27,586 nucleotides of DNA, from assembly GCA_044358015.1 (NCBI GenBank), contig JBIKOO010000022.1:1-27586 (forward strand). The letters are read 5' to 3'. Source of the stretch: Casp-actino8 sp044358015. Lineage in GTDB: Bacteria > Actinomycetota > Acidimicrobiia > Acidimicrobiales > Ilumatobacteraceae. The notes below the pieces were generated by a model. That model was not told the origin of the DNA and did not search any database. It saw only the letters and a program-made list of their open reading frames with translations. Shown here in pieces: positions 1 through 8,287 of this stretch. Position numbers and translations under genes: made by a program. Position 1 is the first letter of the stretch; the number at the start of each line of letters is the position of its first letter.

Positions 1-2
1 CC

Positions 3-182
3 GACTCAGGCGATGTTGGATGGACGAGCAACAAAGAAACTGCGATCAACGCTGCACTCGCAAAACTTAAGAGTGGTCGTGCCCATTGGTTTCGCCCAGC
101 ACATCATGATCTACACGCCCAGCATCCCGAGCGATGCGCTGACGTACTGATCACCAATTACAAGAATGGTTTCTTCTCATGA
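3..182 (+). CDS. 3' end of an unidentified gene (partial)
   Basis: The frame starting at base 3 is open to a TGA at 180-182 that overlaps the ATG of the next gene in an ATGA arrangement, the usual sign of translational coupling. About 59 codons are visible. The tail reads as a soluble, His-rich C-terminus ending in ADVLITNYKNGFFS. The pattern of a proline and acidic residues followed by ADVLI is reminiscent of nucleoside-kinase-like C-termini, but this is too weak for a functional call. A second frame, from base 1, is also open to a TGA at 148-150, but it lacks the coupling. The start lies outside the window. Confidence 0.55.
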   Translation, partial: DSGDVGWTSNKETAINAALAKLKSGRAHWFRPAHHDLHAQHPERCADVLITNYKNGFFS

Positions 183-1435
183 GTACTTCTCCGCGCATCT
201 TGACCATCATGGGATCAGGTGAAACTGCACCCACCATGATGAAACATCACCGTGAATTGATCGCGCGATTTTCCGGAACTCCCAAAGCAGTTGTTCTCGA
301 TACTCCCTACGGCTTTCAAGAAAATGCTTCCGAACTCGCATCAAAAGCAGTCGAGTACTTTCGCAAGAGTGTCGGCTACCCCATTGAGGTAGCAGGACTC
401 ACTCGCTTACATGATGAAGATACGTTGATCATTGAACAAGGACTCTCTCGAGTCCGCCAAGCCGATTACGTCTTTGCGGGACCTGGCAGTCCGACTTACG
501 CACTTCGCCAATGGGCCGGTACATCTGTTCCTGACATTGTGCGCGGGAAAATGCGCACAGGTGGCGCTGTCACTTTTGCCTCTGCTGCTGCGTTAACTCT
601 TGGTCGTTACACGGTCCCGGTGTACGAGATTTACAAAGTCGGCAATGATCCGTACTGGCTCGAAGGACTCGATGTCCTCGGCGAAATTGGGCTCAATGTT
701 GCGGTTATTCCCCACTACGACAATGCCGAGGGCGGCCATCACGACACCCGTTTTTGCTACATGGGCGAACGTCGACTCGCGATACTTGAAGAGCAACTCC
801 CCGCCGACGCACATGTCATTGGAGTTGACGAACACACCGGAGTGATTTTGGATCTCGATTCCAACACGGCGACCGTCGTCGGCAATAGCACGATCACCGT
901 ACGTATCAAGGGACGTTCAACAATCCACAATGCTGGCGACGTGATCACGATTGATGCACTTCGCGACCCAGCAACCGGTGCAACGAATATTCCGATTCAA
1001 GTGACAACGCTCAACACTCTGCAAGCAGAACCTGAGAAAGACTCGACATCGCTCGCCAACGACACGCAAAATGCCGAACGGTCCTTCAATGAAGCAATGT
1101 CTGCTGGCGATGCCGCCGGTGCAGCACGGGCGGTCCTTTCGCTTGAATCAGCGATCCATGCGTGGTCAGCCGACACCTTGCAAGGCGAAGAAATGGATCA
1201 TGCCCATGCTGCTTTACGATCAATGATTGTTCGCTTGGGAGATGCAGCCGTCGGCGGTCTGGCCGATCCTCGCAACGCTCTCGAGCCGATTATGAATGTG
1301 CTGCTTGAACTTCGCTCTGCTGTCCGAACCGACAAGCGCTATGACCTTTCCGATCTGATTCGCGATCGGCTCGCCGCAGTGAAAATTGAAGTGCGCGACA
1401 CCCCTCAAGGCGTCGAGTGGGTCATCAACTCGTAA
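179..1435 (+). CDS. Peptidase S51/GATase-like domain fused to a CysS-type C-terminal region
   Basis: 418 aa with two parts. Residues 5-260 look like the cyanophycinase/dipeptidase-E (S51) class-I glutamine-amidotransferase-like fold: MGSGETAPTM near the start, FAGPGSPTYALRQW at 99-112, a nucleophile-elbow-like FASAAALTLG with Ser135, and PHYDNAEGGHHD with His179. The family nucleophile motif is usually SAGA; here it is SAAA, so activity is uncertain. Residues 300-418 resemble the DALR and C-terminal tail of cysteinyl-tRNA synthetase (FNEAMSAGDAAGAARAVLSL, then SDLIRDRLAAVKIEVRDTPQ). The synthetase catalytic domain, with its HIGH and KMSKS motifs, is absent. The start is fixed by the 4-nt overlap with the upstream gene. 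It converges on the metal transporter genes with an 11-bp gap. A role in binding tRNA or in amino acid metabolism is only a guess. Confidence 0.8.
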   Translation: MSTSPRILTIMGSGETAPTMMKHHRELIARFSGTPKAVVLDTPYGFQENASELASKAVEYFRKSVGYPIEVAGLTRLHDEDTLIIEQGLSRVRQADYVFAGPGSPTYALRQWAGTSVPDIVRGKMRTGGAVTFASAAALTLGRYTVPVYEIYKVGNDPYWLEGLDVLGEIGLNVAVIPHYDNAEGGHHDTRFCYMGERRLAILEEQLPADAHVIGVDEHTGVILDLDSNTATVVGNSTITVRIKGRSTIHNAGDVITIDALRDPATGATNIPIQVTTLNTLQAEPEKDSTSLANDTQNAERSFNEAMSAGDAAGAARAVLSLESAIHAWSADTLQGEEMDHAHAALRSMIVRLGDAAVGGLADPRNALEPIMNVLLELRSAVRTDKRYDLSDLIRDRLAAVKIEVRDTPQGVEWVINS

Positions 1436-1446
1436 CGAGGAATTTT

Positions 1447-2298
1447 TCAGTGGTGGTTAATGCCGGCAAGTTGCGCACGACGCCGAACTCCGACTGACGA
1501 ATAGGCAGCAATAAAAACCAGAGTCCCGGCCAAGATAATGACCGCTCCACTTGGAACATCGGCGTACCAGCTGATGTACATACCGACGCCACCGAAGATC
1601 GCCCCCAAAACTGGCGACAGCCACAGCATGCGTCCAAACGAATTCGTCATTAATCGTGCAGTCACTGCTGGCAAAACAAGCAGCGCGGAGATCAGAAGAA
1701 CTCCGATCACCCGAACTGTCACCAAGATCGTTGCCGACAACAAAACCATCAATACTGCTTCCATTGCCGGAACGCTGACACCACTGACTCCAGCAACTTC
1801 TGGGTCAAATGTGGCAAACAGAAGTTTGCGATACAAACCGACGATGACCACGACACTCAAAATTCCGACGCCGGCAACCGCGAAAATATCGCTGGTAAAG
1901 ACTCCGAGTACATTTCCGAAGAGCACCGCGTCAATACTGCGCTTGGCCTGACCGAATCGCGCTTGCAATGCCAGACCCATCGCGAACGAGGCCGTTGTGA
2001 TGACTCCGATCGCCGCGTCTGCACCGATAATTCGTTTGCGTGACACTCGACCGATCATGAGACCAGAAGCCAAACCCCAAAAACCGGCACCAATGAAATA
2101 ATTCAGGTTCAGCACCGCTGCTAATGCGGCGCCGCCGAAAACCGCGTGACTCAACCCATGTCCGATGTAGCTCATACCTCGCAAAACCACAAAGACTCCA
2201 ATGAGTCCACAGAGGGCTCCGGCCAAAGTTGCGATGATTAAGCCGTTGCGAAAGAACTCATAAGAAAAGGGCTCCAGCAAGTCGACGACGACGATCAT
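1447..2298 (-). CDS. Metal (Mn/Zn-type) ABC transporter permease, ABC-3 family
   Basis: 283 aa, very hydrophobic, with roughly eight predicted membrane segments, matching the usual length of ZnuB/MntB/TroC permeases. Family features include VFVVLRGMSYIGHGLSHAVF near residues 36-55, with the conserved SHA, and long alternating hydrophobic stretches ending in a short basic cytoplasmic tail. It forms the channel of a divalent-metal importer with the ATPase and binding protein encoded just upstream. Its ATG lies inside the ATGA overlap with the ATPase gene at 2295-2298, so the three genes are probably translated as a coupled unit. The sequence does not fix the metal. Confidence 0.93.
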   Translation of the reverse strand: MIVVVDLLEPFSYEFFRNGLIIATLAGALCGLIGVFVVLRGMSYIGHGLSHAVFGGAALAAVLNLNYFIGAGFWGLASGLMIGRVSRKRIIGADAAIGVITTASFAMGLALQARFGQAKRSIDAVLFGNVLGVFTSDIFAVAGVGILSVVVIVGLYRKLLFATFDPEVAGVSGVSVPAMEAVLMVLLSATILVTVRVIGVLLISALLVLPAVTARLMTNSFGRMLWLSPVLGAIFGGVGMYISWYADVPSGAVIILAGTLVFIAAYSSVGVRRRAQLAGINHH

Positions 2299-3110
2299 GA
2301 AGCAGTGCTCCGGTTCAAACGGTTGCGCAATTCATCGCCGCCCTGCTCAAGAACGATGGGCATTCCACCGTGCTGCAACACTTCCATGGGCGCCCCATAT
2401 GTGCGCTCCAAAAAGTACGGCTGCAAAACCTCAGCTGGGGTTCCATCGGCAATCACAGTTCGGTTAAAGCACACCAGTCGTGGTAAGTGCGAAGCTAGAC
2501 CATTGAGATCGTGGGTTGTGAGAACAATCGCAATCCCATCTCCCTGAGGCGGACTTTCGTTGAGATCGGCGAGCACATGAAGAACTTCGTGACGAGTGCG
2601 CACATCAACACCAGCCGTCGGCTCATCAAGAATCAACATGTCGGGCTTTTGAATGAGCGCCCGAGCCAAGAACACGCGTTGCTGTTGCCCACCAGATAAT
2701 TCGCGAATATGTCGCTGCACCAGACCGCCAAGCCCTAAGCGTTCGAGTACATCTTCAATCAAAATCAATTCGCAACGCGCCGACTTTGGACGCATGAGGC
2801 GTTGCGGTCGACTCATGCCAACAACTTCGCCGACAGTCACTGGGAAATTCCAATCGACTGTTTCTACTTGTGGGACATAGGCCAAACGTAAACCTGTTTG
2901 ACGTGTCACTGAACCATGAACAGGTTTCACCGAACCCAACATGGCCCGCAACAATGTTGTTTTGCCAGAGCCTGACGGCCCAACAATTCCGACAAATTCA
3001 CCTTGCCTGATCGTTAAATCAACCCCTTCGATGACAGGGGCGCCGCCGTATGAACACGACATGTGTTCACATGTCATCAAGTCAACGCTCTTGTCAGACA
3101 CCGATTTCAC
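2295..3110 (-). CDS. Metal ABC transporter ATP-binding protein
   Basis: 271 aa ABC ATPase with all core motifs: Walker A GPSGSGKTT (44-52), Q-loop at Gln81, signature LSGGQQQR (138-145), Walker B LILDEP (159-164) and switch His200. The stretch YVPQVETVDWNFPVTVGEVV after Walker A is typical of Mn/Zn importer ATPases (the ZnuC/MntA/TroB group). It powers the permease encoded downstream. It overlaps the binding-protein gene by 4 nt (3107-3110) and the permease gene by 4 nt (2295-2298). Confidence 0.95.
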   Translation of the reverse strand: MKSVSDKSVDLMTCEHMSCSYGGAPVIEGVDLTIRQGEFVGIVGPSGSGKTTLLRAMLGSVKPVHGSVTRQTGLRLAYVPQVETVDWNFPVTVGEVVGMSRPQRLMRPKSARCELILIEDVLERLGLGGLVQRHIRELSGGQQQRVFLARALIQKPDMLILDEPTAGVDVRTRHEVLHVLADLNESPPQGDGIAIVLTTHDLNGLASHLPRLVCFNRTVIADGTPAEVLQPYFLERTYGAPMEVLQHGGMPIVLEQGGDELRNRLNRSTAS

Positions 3111-4177
3111 TGGGGATAATTCGCCGTATCAGGGCCGACATCGGAAGTATCAAGAGATTTCAATGCCGATGCGTCTCCCCCAAGTGCCTCAACCATCGTG
3201 ACATAGTTGAAACGCATCAGTCCCATCCATGAATGGTCGCTATCGCCAGGTCCGCCGATGAGGTCATCATCGCGCAATACATCGACATAACGCACGCCTG
3301 TCTCTTTTCCAATTTGCTCAAGAACCGTAGACGGGAACACTTCGCTGCCAAAGATCGCCGTCACGCCAGATGATTTCACTTGATCCATCAAGTCGGCAAT
3401 TTCTTTGGGCGTTGGTTCTTCAAAAGACGAGGGCTGTATTGCCCCGATAACAGTCCAGCCGTAAGTGCGAGCAAAGTAGGCGTAGGCGTCGTGGTACGTC
3501 AACAATTGACGTTGATCTTCAGCGATCGTTGCCGTGGCTTGCAATACGGCCTGATCTATAGCGTCAATCTTTAAGGCGAAAGCGGCGTAATTTTCTGCAT
3601 ATTGAGCGGCATGAGTTGGGTCCGCCGCCGTCAGCGAATCTCTAATGAGGGCTGCGTAATCGCCCGCCATCTGTGGGTCTGTCCACAGATGAGGATTTGG
3701 CTTCCCGCCCTCTTTCGGAAACGAAAAGTCATAAATCCATTCATCCTCGGGGAGGATTGTTGTTGCCAATTCGCAAATGACTGAGCCACTACGGGCATTG
3801 GCTTTAGCTAATTCTTTCGTCGGCTCTTCGAGGACGAGACCGTTGATAAACACAATGTCGGCATCTTCAAGGGTTGCCGCAACGCTTGGCGGCGGTTCAT
3901 AGGTATGACTGTTCGTACCTTCAGGAACAATGCCTTGAATTATCGTCGGGGTTCCGGCTGCGATATTGGCCACGATGCTCGTGATCGGCGCGACTGTTGT
4001 CGCAACAGTCAACGGACCATCGGTCACTGCAGAGCGCATCGGGCAACTGTTGCCTGCTCCCGCCAGCACGCCCCCATCGCTGGGAGAACTACTTGAAGCA
4101 CAAGATGCTGCAACCACCATGCAACCCACAATTGCTAAAGGACTCAAAGAACGGACGAAATCTCGGGGAAAAGCCAT
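3107..4177 (-). CDS. Metal ABC transporter substrate-binding lipoprotein (cluster A-I, TroA/ZnuA-like)
   Basis: 356 aa from ATG 4177. A TTG two codons upstream is possible, but the TACGAT box 6 nt before the ATG favours 4177. The N-terminus is a signal peptide with a lipobox-like VAASC, placing the lipid-modified Cys at residue 26. Likely metal ligands are His91 (SHTYEPP), His163 (NPHLWTDP), His229 (YHDAYAYF) and an Asp at 312 or 314 (GDSDHSWMG). A His-His-His-Asp set resembles TroA, which binds Zn and Mn, rather than the His-His-Glu-Asp set of Mn-specific PsaA. It delivers metal to the coupled ATPase/permease pair. Palindromes just upstream of the gene suggest metal-dependent repression. Confidence 0.93.
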   Translation of the reverse strand: MAFPRDFVRSLSPLAIVGCMVVAASCASSSSPSDGGVLAGAGNSCPMRSAVTDGPLTVATTVAPITSIVANIAAGTPTIIQGIVPEGTNSHTYEPPPSVAATLEDADIVFINGLVLEEPTKELAKANARSGSVICELATTILPEDEWIYDFSFPKEGGKPNPHLWTDPQMAGDYAALIRDSLTAADPTHAAQYAENYAAFALKIDAIDQAVLQATATIAEDQRQLLTYHDAYAYFARTYGWTVIGAIQPSSFEEPTPKEIADLMDQVKSSGVTAIFGSEVFPSTVLEQIGKETGVRYVDVLRDDDLIGGPGDSDHSWMGLMRFNYVTMVEALGGDASALKSLDTSDVGPDTANYPQ

Positions 4178-4183
4178 GCTCAA

Positions 4184-4189
4184 ATCGTA
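4184..4189 (-). promoter_or_regulatory. -10 box (TACGAT) of the metal transporter operon, likely leaderless
   Basis: On the minus strand TACGAT is followed by ttgagc and then the ATG at 4177, so transcription would start at or next to the start codon. The same hexamer and spacing recur before other genes in the window (8288, 16842). No clear -35 box is visible. Confidence 0.55.
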
Positions 4190-4205
4190 CTAGCACCTCT
4201 CTAGT
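4189..4205. promoter_or_regulatory. Candidate operator: inverted repeat ACTAG-N7-CTAGT
   Basis: A perfect 5-bp inverted repeat with a 7-nt spacer directly abuts the -10 box of the metal transporter operon. Outer GTAC tetramers at 4187-4190 and 4209-4212 extend it imperfectly. The position suits a repressor of the transporter (Zur-, MntR- or DtxR-type), but it does not match a consensus I can name with certainty. Confidence 0.35.
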
Positions 4206-4229
4206 GCCGTACTGATTGTGCGCGATACT

Positions 4230-4242
4230 TAGGTGTGACCTA
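4230..4242. promoter_or_regulatory. Candidate operator: inverted repeat TAGGT-GTG-ACCTA
   Basis: A perfect 13-bp palindrome-like element 11 nt before the ATG of the lipoprotein hydrolase gene. The TTAGGT half is reminiscent of DtxR/IdeR half-sites, but the 3-nt spacer is shorter than in the IdeR box. It could be bound by a regulator of either divergent gene. Confidence 0.3.
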
Positions 4243-4253
4243 GGGGGGTTCTC

Positions 4254-6326
4254 ATGACAACAAAAAGATTTCTAGCGACAGCAACGATATTGATCCTGAT
4301 AGCGAGTGCTTGTTCAGGAAATAATGAGAATTCGCAGAACAATGACGAAACAACAACTTCGTCTCCAGAAACAATTCCCGAGCAAGTTACTCAAGTAATG
4401 AGCCCCGAATTCAAGATTGAGGTCGACGGGGCTTTATCAGCAAGCCCGGCGGGCTGCGACGAACTTGACGTATCCCAGTGTGTTTTGCCGTTCCCAAGTA
4501 ACCGTTACACAGTTGCTGATGCAACAACTCCTACTGGCCGGCGAGTTGCAATTCCTGCTGAAGGATTACTCGTGAATGCGCAAGGGGTTTTTGTCAATCC
4601 CAATGAATGGAACCGTAACGACGGATTTAGCCCCAACAGTCCCCTTCTGACCTTTATCGCCGATCTTGACCCGAAAGCGTCAGCTCTTCCAGAGTGGACC
4701 GATTTAGCAATCCGAAGCGATGCATCAGTTGTCATCATCGATAGAGAATCAGGCGATCGAATCCCTCTTTGGGCTGAATTAGACGCCGAAGTTGATGGCG
4801 AGCAGCCATTGCTCATTGTGTATCCAGCAGTGGCGTTACTTGATGGACACTCTTATGTAGTGGCAATGCGGAACTTAAAGACAAACTCAGGCGCCGACGT
4901 GGTTCCTTCGCCAATTTTTGAGTTCTATCGCGACGGATACACATCCGACAATGAACGACTCAATGGGCGTACAACCGAAATGGAAGCCATGTTCACGGCT
5001 TTGACCAGGGCTGGAATTGAACGTTCTACGCTTCAACTCGCCTGGGATTTCACGGTTGCCTCCACACAAAATCTGACTGGCAGAATCTTGGAGGTTCGTG
5101 ACAACACGCTCGATTGGCTTGATAATCGGCCCCCTGAATTCACAATTACTTCGATCGTCCCAGGATCAAAAGAAGATGTCGCCGTTCAAGTTGCCGGAAC
5201 GTTCAAGTTGCCCACGCACCTCACCGGCAACGGATCTGCAGGTCAAAAATTCGCGTATGACTCAACGACACCTGGACCCAACGATCTTCCGATTTTGGGA
5301 GAAGTCGTCGATGTGCCGTTTATTTGTCAAGTTCCAAAAGTTGCTGTCGATGATCCTTCAACAGTTCTGCATCCAGGTCTATACGGACACGGCTTACTCG
5401 GAAGCGAATACGAAATCGATTACGGCGGGGATGTCCGAGCACTTGCTCAAGAAGCTGACGTTCTATTCTGCGCTACAAAGTGGGCAGGAATGAGCGAAGA
5501 CGACGTCGGCAACGCTGTTGTTTCATTACAAGACCTCTCAAATTTTCCGACAGTCGCCGACCGTTTACAGCAAGGCATTGTCAACATGATTGCGCTCGGA
5601 CGTTTAATGAACACCGATGACGGAATCCTTTCTGATCCGGCATTTGGCGACATCAAAGTTGCGGGTGACTTGGTGTATTACGGAAATAGCCAAGGTGGCA
5701 TTATGGGCTCTGCTTTAACCGCCGTGTCCCCAGATATTTCACGGGCCGTGCTCGGCGTTCCGGCTACCAACTACGGACTCTTACTGTTGCGTTCCATTGA
5801 TTTTGATCAATACGAATCAATTATGGAACCGGCTTATCCCAGCCGAAGAGATCGAACGATTGCTATTTCTTTGCTGCAGATGCTCTGGGATCGCGGAGAA
5901 GGCGGCGGATACATCAATCACATCACTCGTGATCCACTCCCAGGTACTCAGCCAAACAAAGCTGTGCTCATGCACGTCGCTTGGGGCGACCACCAAGTCA
6001 GCGAACTTGCGGCATTCAACGAAGCACGTTCGCTCGGCGCCAAGATCTATCGCCCGGTTGTTGCCGATGGCCGCTCACGCGAAATCACCCCCGGTTGGGG
6101 TCTTGATTCCGTCACTGATGGGGATACTGGTTCTGTCATCGTCATATGGGACTCGGGCGCCGACATGATTCCGATTGGAGTCACCCCGCCCAGCAGCGGG
6201 CATGACCCTCATGAAGATCCTCGCGACGACAAGATGGCCAGGAGTCAAATGGCTGAATTTTTATTCGGCGGAGTATTCACCGATGTTTGCGGTGGCAAGC
6301 CTTGCACCGCTCGGCGAAGCGGCTAA
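4254..6326 (+). CDS. Secreted lipoprotein alpha/beta hydrolase (extracellular lipase/esterase-like)
   Basis: 690 aa. The N-terminus is a signal peptide ending in IASAC, so the protein is probably lipid-anchored at Cys20, followed by a Ser/Thr/Asn-rich linker to about residue 45. Residues 66-300 include CVLPFPSNRYTVAD and look like the N-terminal region of large bacterial extracellular lipases (virulence-factor-lipase/VolA-like). The C-terminal half is an alpha/beta hydrolase: GLYGHGLLG (375-383, oxyanion region), nucleophile elbow YYGNSQGG with Ser479, WGDHQV (577-582) and a late His in GHDPHEDP (about 653-656). Two cysteine pairs (68/76 and two near the C-terminus) would suit an exported protein. 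It is divergent from the metal transporter. The substrate is unknown; a lipid or polyester is plausible given the neighbouring beta-oxidation genes. Confidence 0.75.
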   Translation: MTTKRFLATATILILIASACSGNNENSQNNDETTTSSPETIPEQVTQVMSPEFKIEVDGALSASPAGCDELDVSQCVLPFPSNRYTVADATTPTGRRVAIPAEGLLVNAQGVFVNPNEWNRNDGFSPNSPLLTFIADLDPKASALPEWTDLAIRSDASVVIIDRESGDRIPLWAELDAEVDGEQPLLIVYPAVALLDGHSYVVAMRNLKTNSGADVVPSPIFEFYRDGYTSDNERLNGRTTEMEAMFTALTRAGIERSTLQLAWDFTVASTQNLTGRILEVRDNTLDWLDNRPPEFTITSIVPGSKEDVAVQVAGTFKLPTHLTGNGSAGQKFAYDSTTPGPNDLPILGEVVDVPFICQVPKVAVDDPSTVLHPGLYGHGLLGSEYEIDYGGDVRALAQEADVLFCATKWAGMSEDDVGNAVVSLQDLSNFPTVADRLQQGIVNMIALGRLMNTDDGILSDPAFGDIKVAGDLVYYGNSQGGIMGSALTAVSPDISRAVLGVPATNYGLLLLRSIDFDQYESIMEPAYPSRRDRTIAISLLQMLWDRGEGGGYINHITRDPLPGTQPNKAVLMHVAWGDHQVSELAAFNEARSLGAKIYRPVVADGRSREITPGWGLDSVTDGDTGSVIVIWDSGADMIPIGVTPPSSGHDPHEDPRDDKMARSQMAEFLFGGVFTDVCGGKPCTARRSG

Positions 6327-6344
6327 CCGAATTCAAAACCAGGT

Positions 6345-6953
6345 CTAAGAAACAATCAGAAGATTGGCAATCACTGAATCAATGACGTTGACCAATTCTT
6401 CTGGGTTAACACGTTCTTCAGCCACGTCATTGAGAATAAAACCGAATGCGTAACCCTGAACAAAAAGGGCTAATGCCTGGGCGTTCAAATCAGGAGAGAT
6501 CCATCCTCGTTCTTGCCCAACGATAATCACGCGAGTCATTTGATCATTAAGGAGTTTCTGCTCATGGCCGATACGAGCAGCAAATCGCTCTCGGCCCTGA
6601 GTCGCACTAATGATGCGCGCTCGTTGAATTCGACTCACTGCGCGCTCCGGTTGCATCGCGGTTCGTGTAATCAACGAAATCAGATTGACGAATTTCTCTC
6701 GATCGGTTGCCGCGTCAAGCGCCCGTTGAATTGCCGAAATATCAAGTTCGACATATTCAGTAAAAATCCGGACCTGGACGCATTCAATAAGATCAATAAA
6801 GTCTTCAAAATGGTGATAGAGCGAACCTTTAGATATTCCCGAAGTGGTCAACAACTGTTCGACGGTAAAGCCGTACATGCCGAATTCTTTCGCTAACTCA
6901 ACGCCACAATCAATCAGCGCGCGATGCGTTGGATGCTCGACATTTTTACTCAC
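6345..6953 (-). CDS. TetR/AcrR-family transcriptional regulator
   Basis: About 202 aa. The N-terminal helix-turn-helix is clear: HRALIDCGVELAKEFGMYGF, then TVEQLLTTSGISKGSLYHHF, the classic TetR recognition helix. The rest is an all-helical ligand-binding domain ending IDSVIANLLIVS. I choose GTG 6953 because a GATAGT box lies 8 nt upstream; a TTG at 6959 would add two residues. The gene follows the convergent hydrolase gene by 18 bp. It lies just downstream of an acyl-CoA dehydrogenase gene on the same strand, so it probably represses the fatty-acid locus in response to an acyl-CoA-like ligand (inference). Confidence 0.92.
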   Translation of the reverse strand: MSKNVEHPTHRALIDCGVELAKEFGMYGFTVEQLLTTSGISKGSLYHHFEDFIDLIECVQVRIFTEYVELDISAIQRALDAATDREKFVNLISLITRTAMQPERAVSRIQRARIISATQGRERFAARIGHEQKLLNDQMTRVIIVGQERGWISPDLNAQALALFVQGYAFGFILNDVAEERVNPEELVNVIDSVIANLLIVS

Positions 6954-6961
6954 CTCCAATG

Positions 6962-6967
6962 ACTATC
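6962..6967 (-). promoter_or_regulatory. Possible -10 box (GATAGT) of the TetR gene
   Basis: Minus-strand GATAGT preceded by TGT gives an extended -10 look (TGTGATAGT). It lies 8 nt before GTG 6953, consistent with leaderless transcription. The regulator may thus be expressed independently of the acyl-CoA dehydrogenase gene 38 bp upstream. Confidence 0.35.
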
Positions 6968-6991
6968 ACAAACGGCTTGACCGACCTTGAA

Positions 6992-8212
6992 TCAATGTGA
7001 CGCTGATTTCTGAGTTTCGGCCCAAGACATGCCTTTTAGAACATCGTTATCGTGCGGCAATCCAAGCACCCGCTCGGCAACAATATTTCGCTGCACTTCG
7101 CCCGTTCCTCCACCAATAGTCAGCGAGCGAGCAAACATGTAGCCATCAAACCACCCTGGATGTTCAAGAGCTCGCAAACCAACACCACCGCCACCACCCA
7201 AACCGTTATGTGCTCCGCGCTCACTACTGTCATCGCCGCCCCGCAACATGCCATTTGCGCCAAGCAAATCGCGGGCTACTTCCATAACATTTTGACCGTG
7301 TTCGTCGGCCAAAACTTTACGAATACTGGCCTCGGGGCCAGGTTGCTCTCCACGCAACCGAGCCGAAAGTGTCCGCATGCGAATGAGGTCAAGCAAAACA
7401 TGTTCTGTATAGATAGTTGCAAGACGCTGTCGCATGATTGGATCGCTCACTGGTCCTCGATCACGTACCGCGTCAAGCATCTCCAGTGCCGTGGGGCCAC
7501 TTCCCCACAACACGCCACCGGTCGATAACGAAACGCGCTCATTACCTAAAGTCACTTTGGCTAGTCGCCAACCTTCATCTTGCTCACCGACAAGGTTTGC
7601 TACTGGAATTCGTACATCAGTAAAAAAGACTTCGTTGAAAGTGCTCGCCCCCGTCATTTCTTTAATGGGACGAATCTCAATTCCCGGCAAGTCCATCGGA
7701 CAAATGAAATACGAAACGCCCTTATGTTTTGGTGCGTATGGATTGGTGCGCGCGATCAAGATGCCGTACTTCGCGTGTTGAGCCCCACTCGTCCAAATCT
7801 TTTGCCCATTGACGATGTACTCATCGCCATCACGCACAGCGCGAGTTCCGAGGTTTGCCAAGTCACTTCCACTATTGGGTTCGCTAAACAACTGACACCA
7901 AAAATCTTCACCAGACAACAGCCTCAAGATGTACTTCTGCTTTTGTTCTTCGGTACCCGCAAACATGATCGTTGGTCCGGCCCATCCAATACCGATGGGG
8001 TTGGCGGGACGTCGAATCCCGGCCTTTGAGAGTTCATCATCGATGATGATTTGGTGGATGGGGTCGGCTTCTAATCCAAACGGTGCTGGCCAATGGGGAG
8101 CCACATAACCCGCCTCAGCGAGCACCCGCCCCGACGGGTTCGGGTGCGACCGAATCCATTCTTGAACTACAACTCGACGGGGGTCATCTTCGGCTGGTAA
8201 CTGAAAATCCAT
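6992..8212 (-). CDS. Acyl-CoA dehydrogenase (FadE-type)
   Basis: 406 aa, the normal length for the family. FAD- and substrate-binding signatures are present: CQLFSEPNSGSDLANL (106-121), YIVNGQKIWTSGAQ (132-145), and the C-terminal TIGGGTGEVQRNIVAERVLGLP. The Glu found in the medium-chain YEGT motif is Gly here (GGGT), so the catalytic base is probably Glu225 in LGNERVSL, the position used by isovaleryl- and long-chain-type enzymes. It would introduce the alpha-beta double bond in an acyl-CoA. It is divergent from the acyl-CoA ligase gene. A second family member sits at 10954, so a heteromeric enzyme, as known for mycobacterial steroid-degrading ChsE pairs, is possible but unproven. Confidence 0.95.
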   Translation of the reverse strand: MDFQLPAEDDPRRVVVQEWIRSHPNPSGRVLAEAGYVAPHWPAPFGLEADPIHQIIIDDELSKAGIRRPANPIGIGWAGPTIMFAGTEEQKQKYILRLLSGEDFWCQLFSEPNSGSDLANLGTRAVRDGDEYIVNGQKIWTSGAQHAKYGILIARTNPYAPKHKGVSYFICPMDLPGIEIRPIKEMTGASTFNEVFFTDVRIPVANLVGEQDEGWRLAKVTLGNERVSLSTGGVLWGSGPTALEMLDAVRDRGPVSDPIMRQRLATIYTEHVLLDLIRMRTLSARLRGEQPGPEASIRKVLADEHGQNVMEVARDLLGANGMLRGGDDSSERGAHNGLGGGGGVGLRALEHPGWFDGYMFARSLTIGGGTGEVQRNIVAERVLGLPHDNDVLKGMSWAETQKSASH

Positions 8213-8216
8213 GAAC

Positions 8217-8233
8217 TGACCTTATTCAGGTCA
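8217..8233. promoter_or_regulatory. Perfect 17-bp palindromic operator candidate TGACCT-tattc-AGGTCA
   Basis: The two 6-bp arms are perfectly complementary. The element begins 4 bp upstream of the acyl-CoA dehydrogenase start. On the minus strand it contains TAAGGT (8219-8224), which sits 6 nt before that ATG and looks like the -10 box, so a bound protein would block transcription. The TetR regulator encoded at 6345-6953 is the obvious candidate ligand. Confidence 0.6.
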
Positions 8234-8287
8234 AACAATGACTGCAATCTGTCTCCGACGAGCACGATGCCCGAACCAACAAGCGTT

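Noticed and set aside
4178..4183. TTG start for the metal-binding lipoprotein
   Set aside because: An ATG two codons later sits 6 nt from a TACGAT box, matching other genes in the window, and begins a good signal peptide.
4230..4242. Identification of the palindrome as an IdeR/DtxR box
   Set aside because: The half-site is similar, but the spacer is 3 nt rather than the 7 nt between the same arms in the IdeR consensus, so only an unnamed operator is claimed.
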